NCBI GenBank assembly: GCA_948688495.1
Contig: CAPQSW010000030.1
Coordinates: forward strand, 1-16,462
Reading direction: 5' to 3'
DNA: 16,462 bases
Origin: an uncultured Lachnospiraceae bacterium
GTDB taxonomy: Bacteria; Bacillota; Clostridia; Lachnospirales; Lachnospiraceae
The position numbers were made by a program, and so were the translations under genes. The notes beneath the pieces were generated by a model, which was given only the letters and a program-made list of their open reading frames with translations, ran no database searches and was not told the origin of the DNA. Positions 1-8,248 of the stretch are shown piece after piece. Positions within the stretch are counted from its first letter, which is position 1; each line of letters starts with the position of its first letter.

Positions 1-35
1 ATATAACAGTAGAAAATAAAGACTTTTTGTTCAAT

Positions 36-64
36 GTGACTTTACTTTAAGTTTCTTATATTAT
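36..64 (+). promoter_or_regulatory. Candidate sigma-A-type promoter for the giant glycosidase
   Basis: A weak -35 (GTGACT, 36-41, 4 of 6 matches) is followed after 17 bases by TATTAT (59-64, 5 of 6 matches), which would start transcription near 71 and give a leader of about 30 bases. The region is very AT-rich, so chance matches are likely. TATAAA at 62-67 is an alternative -10 with worse spacing. Nothing else is recognisable in bases 1-102 apart from the ribosome binding site at 87-96. Confidence 0.3.
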
Positions 65-102
65 AAAATGATTGTATATTAACGATAAAGGAGGGGTGCA
101 TA

Positions 103-3100
103 ATGCAACCAAGAAGAATGAAGAACGTACAATCTTGTTTCCGAAAAGCGTTAGCCGGATGCCTGGCGGCAGCAGTTTGCCTGACCGGTTTGCCGATAGG
201 CAGTCTGGGAACAGTGCATGCGGCGGGAACGCCTGCGGAGCGGGAAGACGATACTATCGTCTACTTTGTGGACTGCGGGGACTACACGCCGGATACGGTG
301 TGTGAGGGGGACCAGCTGGGGACCCACAACAGCGTGACTGACCAGGCATACGGCGTGGACGCGGCGACGGGGTATCAGTGGGGAATCGTGGATGTGGAGG
401 AAGAATATCCGGCACAACCGGGAGCAATTGATCCCAACCGTAAAAATGGTACACCGCCGTCAAATGGAGGTGTATACACGGCAAATACCTGGGCGCAGGA
501 AGGATTGAATGCAGCAAGTTTGGCAAGCAAGACATCTACGAACCGTTACACAAAAAATTTTAATGAGAAAGGTATTCCGGAAAAGTTTATCGACTATGCC
601 TTTGAGCTGGAGGCAGGCGTCTATGAGGTGACCGTGGGGTGTGCGAATCCCTGGGGTTGTTCCAATAAGCCGGTTATCACGGCGAGACTGGAGAACAAGG
701 CGCAGGAGACGGTATTGTCCCCGAGTGGATTTAGCGTTCCGGGTGCGGGAGCGGAAACAACGGGAAATATTGCCGTGCCTGCGGGCGGCGATAAGCTGAC
801 CGTGGACGTCCGGGGGACCGGCGATGATAATCTATGTGTCAATGTGGCGTATATCACTATCAAAGACGTTCCGGTAGATGTTGACGCAGATATGGCTGCG
901 CTTACGCTGCCAGAGAGTGTTAAGAGTAAGCTTGTGCTGCCGGCAAGCGGGGCGTCGGGCTCTGTCATCACATGGAGTTCTTCCAAGCCGGAAGTGTTGT
1001 CAGATGAGGGAAAGGTGTTGAAGCGTCCGTTGTTTGGAGAGCCGGATGAAGTGGTGACGATGACAGCCAGTGTGAGCGATGGGGAGACGACTAAGACGAA
1101 AGAGTTACGTGTGACAGTCCCGGCGCTGGCAGAAGATGACGATCCATCCCTTTTGCTGGAACTTTCATTTAATGATGATACGCTGACCGATACCTCCATC
1201 TATGAACGTGAGGTGGTGGCAGTTGGAACGGCAAAGTATGCGGACGGAGAGGGTGCGAATGGAAGGGCGTTTTCTTTCGATGCGAATACATATCTGAATC
1301 TTGGCGCGGAATCTGCGCTGACGCCGGAAAAACTGACGCTTTCCTTCTGGATGAAACCGAATGCAGATATTACAGGAGAGCAGATTATTGCCTGGCATAA
1401 GGGGGCATATAGCAGTGACGGATGGTATCTGAATATGAATCCAAATATGGCGCTCGGTCTTTCGGTGGGACCGGGAGGCGGGCAGCCTTATTTTATCCAG
1501 GTGAATAAGAAGGCGAATGAATTTTTCCCGAAGACGGAGTGGACGCATGTGGTCGTAACGTATGACAGCGACACGAAGGAGGCGCATGTTTACCGCAATG
1601 GAATCCCGCAGAAGACGTCGGTCGGGAATCCGGTGACGGAAACTGCGACCGGAGTGATTGGCACGAACAGCAACATAAAGGTGATCGGCAGCAATGGTGA
1701 AGTTCATGGACATACCGGGAAATTAAATGTTGCGTTAGATGAATATTGCCTTTACAACAGGGTGTTTGATGCAGAAGAAATCATTGCACTCTATGATAAG
1801 AGCGGCAAGACATTTAGCAAGCGGGAAGCAGCGCAGATGGAGCTGGATGCGCTGGCAATTGATACGACAGAGCCTTTGATTACGGAAATCGCACTTCCCG
1901 AAAAAGGGGACTTCGGCTCTGCCATCACATGGAGCGCGAACGGCTCAAAATATCTTTCCAACAAGGGAGAGGTATTGGAGCGCCCGGCGGTTGGAGAGAG
2001 CGACGCTAAGGTAACATTAACGGCGACGACAAGTTATCTGGGCGGGGAATCCGTCACAAAGAATTTTACAGTAACGGTAAAAGCCATCCAGGAAGGTGAG
2101 AATGCATCCCTTCTGTTAGACCTTGGGTTTGATGAGGAGAATCTTACAGACAGTTCGATTTACAGCCGGAAAGTACAGAATGTTGGAGATGTCACTTATG
2201 TGGCAGGCGTAGATGATAATGGGAAGGCTGTTTCACTGAATGGAAACACGTATCTCAATCTTGGAACCGGTAACAAGCTTACGCCCGAAGTGCTCAGCCT
2301 CTCTTTCTGGATCAAACCGAATGCAGATATTTCGGGAGAACAGATTATTGCATGGAGCAAGGGAGAGTTCAAGGAAGACGGCTGGTATTTGAATATGAAT
2401 GGGAATGCACCGCTTGGTCTCTCTGTAGGGCCAGCCAGCAGCCAGCCGTATTTTATTGAGGCAGTCGGCACGGCAAAAGACTTCTTCCCGACAGGGGAGT
2501 GGACGCATGTTGCGGTGACTTATAACAGCAAGACGAAGAAGGCCGTATTTTACCGGAACGGCATTCCGCAAAAACAAAATGTGAAAAATGAAACTGAGAG
2601 CGGAGTGATTGGCACAAACAGTTATATAAAGGTGATCGGAAGCAACGGTGCATATCATGGACATGACGGGAAATTAAATGCTGTCTTGGATGAATACCAG
2701 CTCTATGATACGGAATTTACGCTGGAGCAGGTTATTGCCGCCTATGAGGAGAGCGGGCGTACGCTCAATAAACTGGAAGTGGCTAAGCAGGATGTCAATG
2801 CACTGAAAATTCCAGAAACGGCAGCGGATGAGATGAACCTCCCAGGAGAAGGGGAATCTGGTTCTGTGATTACCTGGGAATCAAACGATCCGGCCATTGT
2901 GGTAAATGGAACAACATGTACCGTAACCCCTCCGGGATACGGAGAGCAGGATAAGACGGTGACTTTGACTGCAAAAGCTGTCTTTGCAGGGGGAACTGCG
3001 GCGACAAAAGAATTTCAGGTAACAGTTAAGGCGAAAGTCGCAGATTTCAGTAAGTTAGAAAAGGCAATCCAGGATGCGGCGGATTACGAGACAGAAGACG

Positions 3101-6100
3101 CCTATACATCGGAAAGCTATCTGGTATTTAAACATGCATTGCAGAATGCGAAGGATGTCCTGGCGAACAAAGCATCCAGCCAGGAGGCTGTAGATAATGC
3201 TGTGACTGTATTGGAGGATGCAATCACTGGATTGGAGAAAAATCCAGATGCAAAGCCCAACAAAGCAATGTTAAGGAGGGCAATTGAGAAGGCTAAGACC
3301 AAGCATGAAGCGCTGTATACACAGGCGAGTTGGAGTGTGATGCAGACGGCGCTTACCGATGCAATCCGGGTAAATGAAGATGAGAATGCTACCTGGGATG
3401 ATGTAAACGATGCAAAGCAGGCATTAGAAGATGCGATTACCGATCTCGTGGATGATATGGCGTTGAATCTTGCATTTGAAGATAATTTGACGGACAGCTC
3501 CGCAAATGCGTTTGAGGTGGCAGGCAGTAAGGCGGTAACTTATACGGACGGCGTGAAAGGGAAAGCAGTCACCCTTGACGGCAGCACATTTTTGAATTTG
3601 GGGACTAACGGAAAACTGTCCCCCGGTAAGCTGAGTCTTTCCTTCTGGATTAATCCGAGCCAGAAGATGGAAGGAGAGCGTGCAATAACCTGGAATAAAA
3701 AACAGTGGTATACCGACGGATGGTATCTGATGTCCGAGAGCGATACGACGCCTCTGGCGCTATCCGTAGGACCGGCGGCAACGGAAAAACAGCCGTATAT
3801 GATTTCGGTGTCGGGCGACCGCGGCAAATTCTTCCCGGTAGGGGAGTGGACGCATATTCTTGTGACATATGACAGTGATACGAAGGAAGCGGCAGTTTTC
3901 CGCAATGGTATCCCGCAGAAGACGAGCGTGAAGTATGGTCTGAGTGCGACTTCCACCGGAGTCATTGGACCATGCGAAGGCGAGCAGAAAGCGATTGGCT
4001 ACAATGGACCGAATTATAGGGGAGCGTACCTGAAAGCTTCCCTGGATGAGTACCGTCTGTATGACAAGGTGCTCGGACAGGAGGAGGCAATTGAAGTCTA
4101 TGAGAAAGGCGGTCAGACATTTGACAAACAGGCAGTTGCGCAGGGTGACATCGACGCACTGAAAATCCCGGAGACCGTGACGGGCAGAATGATTCTTACA
4201 GACAAGGGAGAATCCGGCTCCGTAATTACATGGAAGACGTCAGACGATGCTGTGATTGCTGTGGACGGAACAGTAACGCGGCCGGAAATCGGGCAGCCGG
4301 ATAAGACGGTAATCTTGACCGCGAAAGCCGTATTTGCAGGCGGAGCAGCAGTGGAAAAACCATTTACCGTGACGGTAAAGGCAAAGACAGAGAGAGTCCA
4401 GGATGGAATCTTAGACTGCGGCATTGAAAATGTAACGCTGGCAGACGCCTATCTGCTGAATGCAGCGCAGAAGGAAAATGACTATCTGCTGAGTATGAAT
4501 TCCAAAAAGTTTTTGTATGAATTTTACAAGGTATCCGGCCTGACGCCGCCTACTGAGGAAGGGTATCAGGGCTGGGAGCGCAGCAATGGAACGAATTTCC
4601 GCGGCCATACGTTTGGACATTACATGTCGGCGCTTTCCCAGGCATATGCCGGCACGAAAAAGGAAGATGAGAAGGCAGCGCTTCTGGTACAAATCAGGGA
4701 TGCCGTGGAAGGTTTAAAAGAGTGTCAGGATGCATACGCCAGCGCGCATCCAGAGAGTGCAGGGTATGTATCAGCTTTCCGGGAGAGCATCTTAAATAAG
4801 GTAGACGGAAGCGGGGACAGTGATGAGAATGTCATCGTGCCCTGGTATAATTTGCACAAGGTTCTTGCCGGACTGATTGACATCTACACGTTTGTGGATG
4901 ATAAGGAACTGGCGGAAGAAGCGCTTGGTATCGCAGAGGGATTTGGCGAGTACGTCTTTAACCGCTGCAGCAAGCTCAAAGACAACCAGGTGATGCTGCG
5001 GACCGAGTACGGCGGCATGAATGAGGCGTTGTATGAACTCTATGACGTCACTGGAAACACTCATTACAAGGCTGCGGCTGAGTATTTTGACGAGGTAACA
5101 TTGTTTGACTCCCTGGCGGCAAACCAGGATGTGCTCAGCGGGAAGCATGCCAATACGACGATTCCGAAATTAACCGGCGCACTGAAACGTTACACAGTCA
5201 TGAAGGATTATGACGATTATTATGATGGGCTGACAGAAGATGAGAAGCAGAAGTTAGACAAATATAAGACGGCAGCCATCAATTTCTGGGATATTGTGGT
5301 GGAGCACCATACTTATATTACAGGTGGAAACAGCCAGTCCGAGCATTTCCATGATGCGGATAAGCTTTACTATGACGCGACAAAGAGTGATTACGACGGC
5401 TCTAGCACCTGTGAGACCTGCAACACCTATAATATGCTGAAACTGTCCAGAGAGCTGTATAAGCTGACGAAGGATAAGAAGTACATGGATTACTATGAGA
5501 ATACCTACATTAACGCCATTCTTTCTTCACAGAACCCGGAGACAGGAACAACGATGTACTTCCAGCCGATGGCGCCTGGATACAATAAGGTATTTAACCG
5601 TCCGCATGATGAATTCTGGTGCTGTACCGGAACCGGAATGGAGAATTTCTCCAAACTCGGCGATACCATCTACTTTACCGAGGACTCGGATGTGTATGTG
5701 AATATGTACTTTAGCAACACATATGCATTTGAAAAACAGAATTTAAAACTGACGCAGAAGGCGAATATACCGAATGACGATGAGGTTACGGTAGAGGTTG
5801 CCGCTCTTGACGGCTCGGAAGTGGCAGCAGGAACCAACCTGAAATTCCGCATCCCCGACTGGGTAGCAGGGGAGGCAGGGATTCTTGTAAACGGCGAGAA
5901 GCTTAACCTTGAGGACAGCGCAGAGAGCGGCTATGCGACGGTCGCAGGCGTAAAAGCTGGTGATGTGATTAAACTCACATTCCCTATGGAAGTAAAAGCG
6001 TATGCAACCCAAGACAACAAGGATTTCGTGGCGTTCCGCTATGGTCCGGTTGCTTTGAGCGCAGCGCTGGGAACGAACAATATCGAAGCATCGAATCCGA

Positions 6101-8049
6101 ACGGTATCCTTGTCCGTGTAGGTACGAAAGACGTAAGCTGCCAGTCTGTCATTACGGTTCAGAATATGTCCGTGGACGAATGGATGGATAATGTCAAAGA
6201 AAATTTCGTACGGATAGAGGACAGCGAAGACGGGAAAGTGCAGTTTAAGCTGAATAATACGGATTCTTCTAATTTGATTTACACGCCGCATTTTATGCGC
6301 TATAAGGAGCGTTACGGACTGTACATGATGTTTGAGGAACCGGGATCGGAGGCAGGCCAGAAACGCATCCGGGACAGGAAAGAGAAACTCCGTGAGGAGG
6401 AGATGGCAATTGACACGCTCACGAATTTTGATGAGAACAATTCTGAGTTTGCCAAGAACCTCCAATACGACAAACCCACGACGGGAAGCTTTAATGGGCA
6501 TCTCTATCGAGATGCACAGAAGGACGGCTGGTTCAGCTACGACATGCAGGTGAATCCAGATTCGGAGGCAAATTACCTGATGTGTACCTGGTATTCCGGG
6601 GACAAGGGCAGAAGCTTTGACCTCTATATCAATGGAGAGAAATTGCAGAGCATTGCCATTAATGAAGAAGCGGGCACGAACGTATTCTATACGCAGAAGA
6701 TTGAGATTCCGGCGAAATACTGGAGTGAGCCGGAATATAAGAAGGATTCTACCGGAGCGTTTGTCCTGGATGCAGAGGGAAATAAGATTCCCGTTATCAA
6801 TGTCAAATTCCAGGGAAGTGGAACCCATCCTGTGGGCGGGCTGTTTGGCATTATGACGGCAGATACTTTGGAGTACAGCCATGATCCGAATTTGTCGGCG
6901 CTGAGCTTTGACAAGGGAAAACTTACCCCGGAATTTCAGGGGGAGACCAAAGAGTATACGCTCAAAGTTCCTTCCATTACGCAGAATGTTACAATGACAG
7001 TATCTCCCAATACGCCGAGCGGACTTATCTTCATTGACGATATTCTGATTGACGATTCCATCGGCCGCCGGATTAACCTGACAGGTGCCAGCACGCAGCT
7101 TACATTTAAAGCGTCTGCACAGGATCATGAGACGATGGCGGACTATACGGTTACCATTGTGAAATCAACCGTAGATGTATCGGACCTGGCAGGCGAGATG
7201 GAGGAAGCGGAAAAGATTGAAAAAGGCAATTATACCGATGAGAGCTATCAGGCGTTCCTCAAAGCGTTAGAAGACGTCCGCAGGGTTGTAAACGATGCGG
7301 ATTCGACCGAGGCGCAGGTGAATGCGGCGCAGAAGGCTCTGGCAGATGCAATTGCCAATTTAAAGGAAAAAGGACCGGAAGGGCCGGGGCAGTCAAAGAC
7401 AGATTTTACTGTTTTGAAAAAGACGATTGCAGACGCTAAGAAATATAAGGCGGCAAATTATACAACGGCAAGTTTTCGGGTGTTAAAAAATGCACTGAGC
7501 AATGCAGAGAAGATTGCTAAGAATGCCAAGGCAACGCAGGTGCAGGTGAATGCAGCAGATACAGCGCTGAAAAACGCCATCAAAAAGCTTGTAAAGCTGA
7601 AAGTGATTTCTAAAAAGAAGGTAACGCTTGGAGTAAAGGAAACGTATTCTGTTGCGGCGAAGGGTTACACCTATACAACTTCCAGCAAGAAAGTTGCCAC
7701 GGTAAGCAGCAAAGGAAAGGTAACTGCCAAAAAGGTTGGAAAGGCAACGATTAAGGCGACGAATAAGGCGGGGAAAGTAAAGGTATATAACATTACCGTG
7801 AAGAAAGCGCCTAAGAAGATTGTTAAAGTTACCCCTTCAAAGAAGACCTTGAAAAAGGGCAAAACAGTAAAACTGAAAGTGAAACTTCCCAAAGGGACAG
7901 CCGGAAAGTGCACGTTTAAGTCCAGTAATAAGAAGGTGGCAACCGTAAGTTCAAAGGGTACCGTAAAGGCGAAGAAAAAAGGAACCGCCCGGATTACCGT
8001 TAAGACTTATAACAAGAAGAAAAAGGTTGTGACCATCAAAGTAAGATAA
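103..8049 (+). CDS. Giant secreted multidomain beta-L-arabinofuranosidase (GH127/GH146 type)
   Basis: Probable retaining exo-enzyme removing terminal beta-L-arabinofuranose from plant glycans outside the cell. The start fits AAAGGAGGGG at 87-96, six bases upstream. Domains by approximate residue: signal peptide 1-41 (basic start, hydrophobic core, VHA-A cleavage); malectin/CBM-like jelly roll 50-255; atypical Ig-like 256-342; LamG 347-568; Ig 569-666; LamG 668-885; Ig 886-979; two FIVARs 980-1116; LamG 1117-1337; Ig 1338-1430; catalytic region from 1431 to about 2075; DUF6805-like beta domain 2100-2254; cadherin-like 2260-2357; two FIVARs 2359-2500; two Lys-rich Ig-like (Big_2) domains 2501-2648. 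Catalytic signs: GGNSQSEHF with Glu1747 (candidate acid/base), CETC (Glu1771, Cys1773) and WCC (Cys1840, Cys1841). These match the zinc ligands and Cys nucleophile of HypBA1 (Glu338, Cys340, Cys417, Cys418). ETCNTYNML plus the DUF6805-like domain suggests the GH146 branch (from memory). No LPXTG anchor and no transporter neighbour. Substrate is inferred. Confidence 0.88.
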   Translation: MQPRRMKNVQSCFRKALAGCLAAAVCLTGLPIGSLGTVHAAGTPAEREDDTIVYFVDCGDYTPDTVCEGDQLGTHNSVTDQAYGVDAATGYQWGIVDVEEEYPAQPGAIDPNRKNGTPPSNGGVYTANTWAQEGLNAASLASKTSTNRYTKNFNEKGIPEKFIDYAFELEAGVYEVTVGCANPWGCSNKPVITARLENKAQETVLSPSGFSVPGAGAETTGNIAVPAGGDKLTVDVRGTGDDNLCVNVAYITIKDVPVDVDADMAALTLPESVKSKLVLPASGASGSVITWSSSKPEVLSDEGKVLKRPLFGEPDEVVTMTASVSDGETTKTKELRVTVPALAEDDDPSLLLELSFNDDTLTDTSIYEREVVAVGTAKYADGEGANGRAFSFDANTYLNLGAESALTPEKLTLSFWMKPNADITGEQIIAWHKGAYSSDGWYLNMNPNMALGLSVGPGGGQPYFIQVNKKANEFFPKTEWTHVVVTYDSDTKEAHVYRNGIPQKTSVGNPVTETATGVIGTNSNIKVIGSNGEVHGHTGKLNVALDEYCLYNRVFDAEEIIALYDKSGKTFSKREAAQMELDALAIDTTEPLITEIALPEKGDFGSAITWSANGSKYLSNKGEVLERPAVGESDAKVTLTATTSYLGGESVTKNFTVTVKAIQEGENASLLLDLGFDEENLTDSSIYSRKVQNVGDVTYVAGVDDNGKAVSLNGNTYLNLGTGNKLTPEVLSLSFWIKPNADISGEQIIAWSKGEFKEDGWYLNMNGNAPLGLSVGPASSQPYFIEAVGTAKDFFPTGEWTHVAVTYNSKTKKAVFYRNGIPQKQNVKNETESGVIGTNSYIKVIGSNGAYHGHDGKLNAVLDEYQLYDTEFTLEQVIAAYEESGRTLNKLEVAKQDVNALKIPETAADEMNLPGEGESGSVITWESNDPAIVVNGTTCTVTPPGYGEQDKTVTLTAKAVFAGGTAATKEFQVTVKAKVADFSKLEKAIQDAADYETEDAYTSESYLVFKHALQNAKDVLANKASSQEAVDNAVTVLEDAITGLEKNPDAKPNKAMLRRAIEKAKTKHEALYTQASWSVMQTALTDAIRVNEDENATWDDVNDAKQALEDAITDLVDDMALNLAFEDNLTDSSANAFEVAGSKAVTYTDGVKGKAVTLDGSTFLNLGTNGKLSPGKLSLSFWINPSQKMEGERAITWNKKQWYTDGWYLMSESDTTPLALSVGPAATEKQPYMISVSGDRGKFFPVGEWTHILVTYDSDTKEAAVFRNGIPQKTSVKYGLSATSTGVIGPCEGEQKAIGYNGPNYRGAYLKASLDEYRLYDKVLGQEEAIEVYEKGGQTFDKQAVAQGDIDALKIPETVTGRMILTDKGESGSVITWKTSDDAVIAVDGTVTRPEIGQPDKTVILTAKAVFAGGAAVEKPFTVTVKAKTERVQDGILDCGIENVTLADAYLLNAAQKENDYLLSMNSKKFLYEFYKVSGLTPPTEEGYQGWERSNGTNFRGHTFGHYMSALSQAYAGTKKEDEKAALLVQIRDAVEGLKECQDAYASAHPESAGYVSAFRESILNKVDGSGDSDENVIVPWYNLHKVLAGLIDIYTFVDDKELAEEALGIAEGFGEYVFNRCSKLKDNQVMLRTEYGGMNEALYELYDVTGNTHYKAAAEYFDEVTLFDSLAANQDVLSGKHANTTIPKLTGALKRYTVMKDYDDYYDGLTEDEKQKLDKYKTAAINFWDIVVEHHTYITGGNSQSEHFHDADKLYYDATKSDYDGSSTCETCNTYNMLKLSRELYKLTKDKKYMDYYENTYINAILSSQNPETGTTMYFQPMAPGYNKVFNRPHDEFWCCTGTGMENFSKLGDTIYFTEDSDVYVNMYFSNTYAFEKQNLKLTQKANIPNDDEVTVEVAALDGSEVAAGTNLKFRIPDWVAGEAGILVNGEKLNLEDSAESGYATVAGVKAGDVIKLTFPMEVKAYATQDNKDFVAFRYGPVALSAALGTNNIEASNPNGILVRVGTKDVSCQSVITVQNMSVDEWMDNVKENFVRIEDSEDGKVQFKLNNTDSSNLIYTPHFMRYKERYGLYMMFEEPGSEAGQKRIRDRKEKLREEEMAIDTLTNFDENNSEFAKNLQYDKPTTGSFNGHLYRDAQKDGWFSYDMQVNPDSEANYLMCTWYSGDKGRSFDLYINGEKLQSIAINEEAGTNVFYTQKIEIPAKYWSEPEYKKDSTGAFVLDAEGNKIPVINVKFQGSGTHPVGGLFGIMTADTLEYSHDPNLSALSFDKGKLTPEFQGETKEYTLKVPSITQNVTMTVSPNTPSGLIFIDDILIDDSIGRRINLTGASTQLTFKASAQDHETMADYTVTIVKSTVDVSDLAGEMEEAEKIEKGNYTDESYQAFLKALEDVRRVVNDADSTEAQVNAAQKALADAIANLKEKGPEGPGQSKTDFTVLKKTIADAKKYKAANYTTASFRVLKNALSNAEKIAKNAKATQVQVNAADTALKNAIKKLVKLKVISKKKVTLGVKETYSVAAKGYTYTTSSKKVATVSSKGKVTAKKVGKATIKATNKAGKVKVYNITVKKAPKKIVKVTPSKKTLKKGKTVKLKVKLPKGTAGKCTFKSSNKKVATVSSKGTVKAKKKGTARITVKTYNKKKKVVTIKVR
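868..4392 (+). repeat. Ig-like / LamG domain array inside the giant glycosidase
   Basis: Four atypical Ig-like domains and three LamG-type concanavalin-like domains alternate within the coding region. The LamG copies lie at about 1141-1806, 2104-2757 and 3451-4113. Each has a strand ending LTLSFW- or LSLSFW-, a DGWYL segment, a GEWTH or TEWTH motif, RNGIPQK, and a closing LDEY followed by LY. The first two copies are clearly the closest, sharing KPNADI and GEQIIAW even at the DNA level. The Ig copies share an S-(V/A)-ITW strand and an ending such as TVTVKAK. A pair of FIVAR helical modules at 3040-3450 separates the third Ig from the third LamG and breaks the register. LamG domains commonly bind carbohydrate, so a substrate-targeting role is likely but not shown here. 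Confidence 0.8.
4393..6330 (+). other. GH127/GH146-type catalytic region of the giant glycosidase
   Basis: Residues 1431 to about 2076 begin with an (alpha/alpha)6-type region containing GHYMSALSQAYAGT, PWYNLHKVLAGL and EYGGMNEALYELY, as in DUF1680/Glyco_hydro_127 proteins. Active-site candidates are Glu1747, Glu1771, Cys1773, Cys1840 and Cys1841. A beta-sandwich part follows (LKFRIPDW, VAFRYGPVALS, then IYTPHFMRYKERYGLYMMF), typical of the middle and C-terminal segments of these enzymes. All residues expected for the Zn/Cys site are present, so the domain should be active. Confidence 0.85.
7177..8046 (+). other. C-terminal FIVAR pair and lysine-rich Ig-like tail of the glycosidase
   Basis: Residues 2359-2500 form two FIVAR three-helix modules, recognisable by NYTDESYQAFLKAL and NYTTASFRVLKNAL followed by alanine-rich helices. 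Residues 2501-2648 form two Ig-like (Big_2) domains, each with the KKVATVSSKG strand motif. By hand count the last 148 residues hold about 45 Lys and 2 Arg but only one acidic residue. No sortase motif or membrane anchor follows. I infer electrostatic retention on anionic wall polymers, by analogy with other basic wall-binding tails. Confidence 0.7.
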
Positions 8050-8059
8050 TATAATAAAT

Positions 8060-8100
8060 CAGGAAGCCATTGCACGAAATTCATGTGTAATGGCTTTCTG
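8060..8100 (+). terminator. Hairpin after the glycosidase gene, probable transcript end
   Basis: The arms 8060-8075 and 8085-8100 form a 16-bp stem with two G-U wobbles and a 9-base loop, starting 11 bases after the stop codon. This position is typical of a rho-independent terminator. The stem is not followed by a proper U tract (next bases GCGCTCTTAGGG), so it may be a weak terminator or a 3'-end stabiliser. Confidence 0.5.
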
Positions 8101-8144
8101 GCGCTCTTAGGGTCACTGTTACAAAAAATTTTATATTTTCTTTA

Positions 8145-8173
8145 TTGTTTTTTGGGAAAATTCTTTTTATAAT
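8145..8173 (+). promoter_or_regulatory. Candidate promoter for the RND permease gene
   Basis: A perfect TATAAT at 8168-8173 lies 17 bases after TTGTTT (8145-8150, 3 of 6 matches), within a very T-rich stretch that could act as an UP element. Transcription would begin near 8180, leaving about 69 bases of leader. The -10 is convincing and the -35 is poor. Confidence 0.42.
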
Positions 8174-8200
8174 GAAGTCTGAATGATTTTTAACTGCAAA

Positions 8201-8229
8201 GCGATGCGAAGCGTCGCGGCCCCTACCGC
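8201..8229 (+). promoter_or_regulatory. GC-rich overlapping hairpins in the RND leader
   Basis: Two mutually exclusive stems sit just before the ribosome binding site at 8233-8240. The first pairs 8201-8207 with 8211-8217 around a GAA triloop, giving the GCGAAGC type of mini-hairpin known for unusual stability. The second pairs GCGG (8216-8219) with CCGC (8226-8229). The GC-rich patch contrasts with the AT-rich DNA before it. A role in translation or RNA stability is only inferred. Confidence 0.3.
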
Positions 8230-8248
8230 TGAAAAGGAGGAAAAGCAA

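Noticed and set aside
72..305. Short + strand open frame overlapping the glycosidase start
   Set aside because: It has no suitable ribosome binding site and overlaps the signal peptide coding region in another frame.
5743..7128. Long open frame of 461 codons on the - strand inside the glycosidase gene
   Set aside because: It lies wholly opposite well-recognised protein domains, has no ribosome binding site context that I could support and its product resembles nothing I know. It is best explained as a shadow of codon bias in the + strand gene.
8183..8248. Upstream in-frame ATG at 8183 as the RND start
   Set aside because: It lies about three bases from the predicted transcript start, has no ribosome binding site and would place hairpin sequence in the coding region. 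The ATG at 8249 has a strong site and begins with the usual RND N-terminus.
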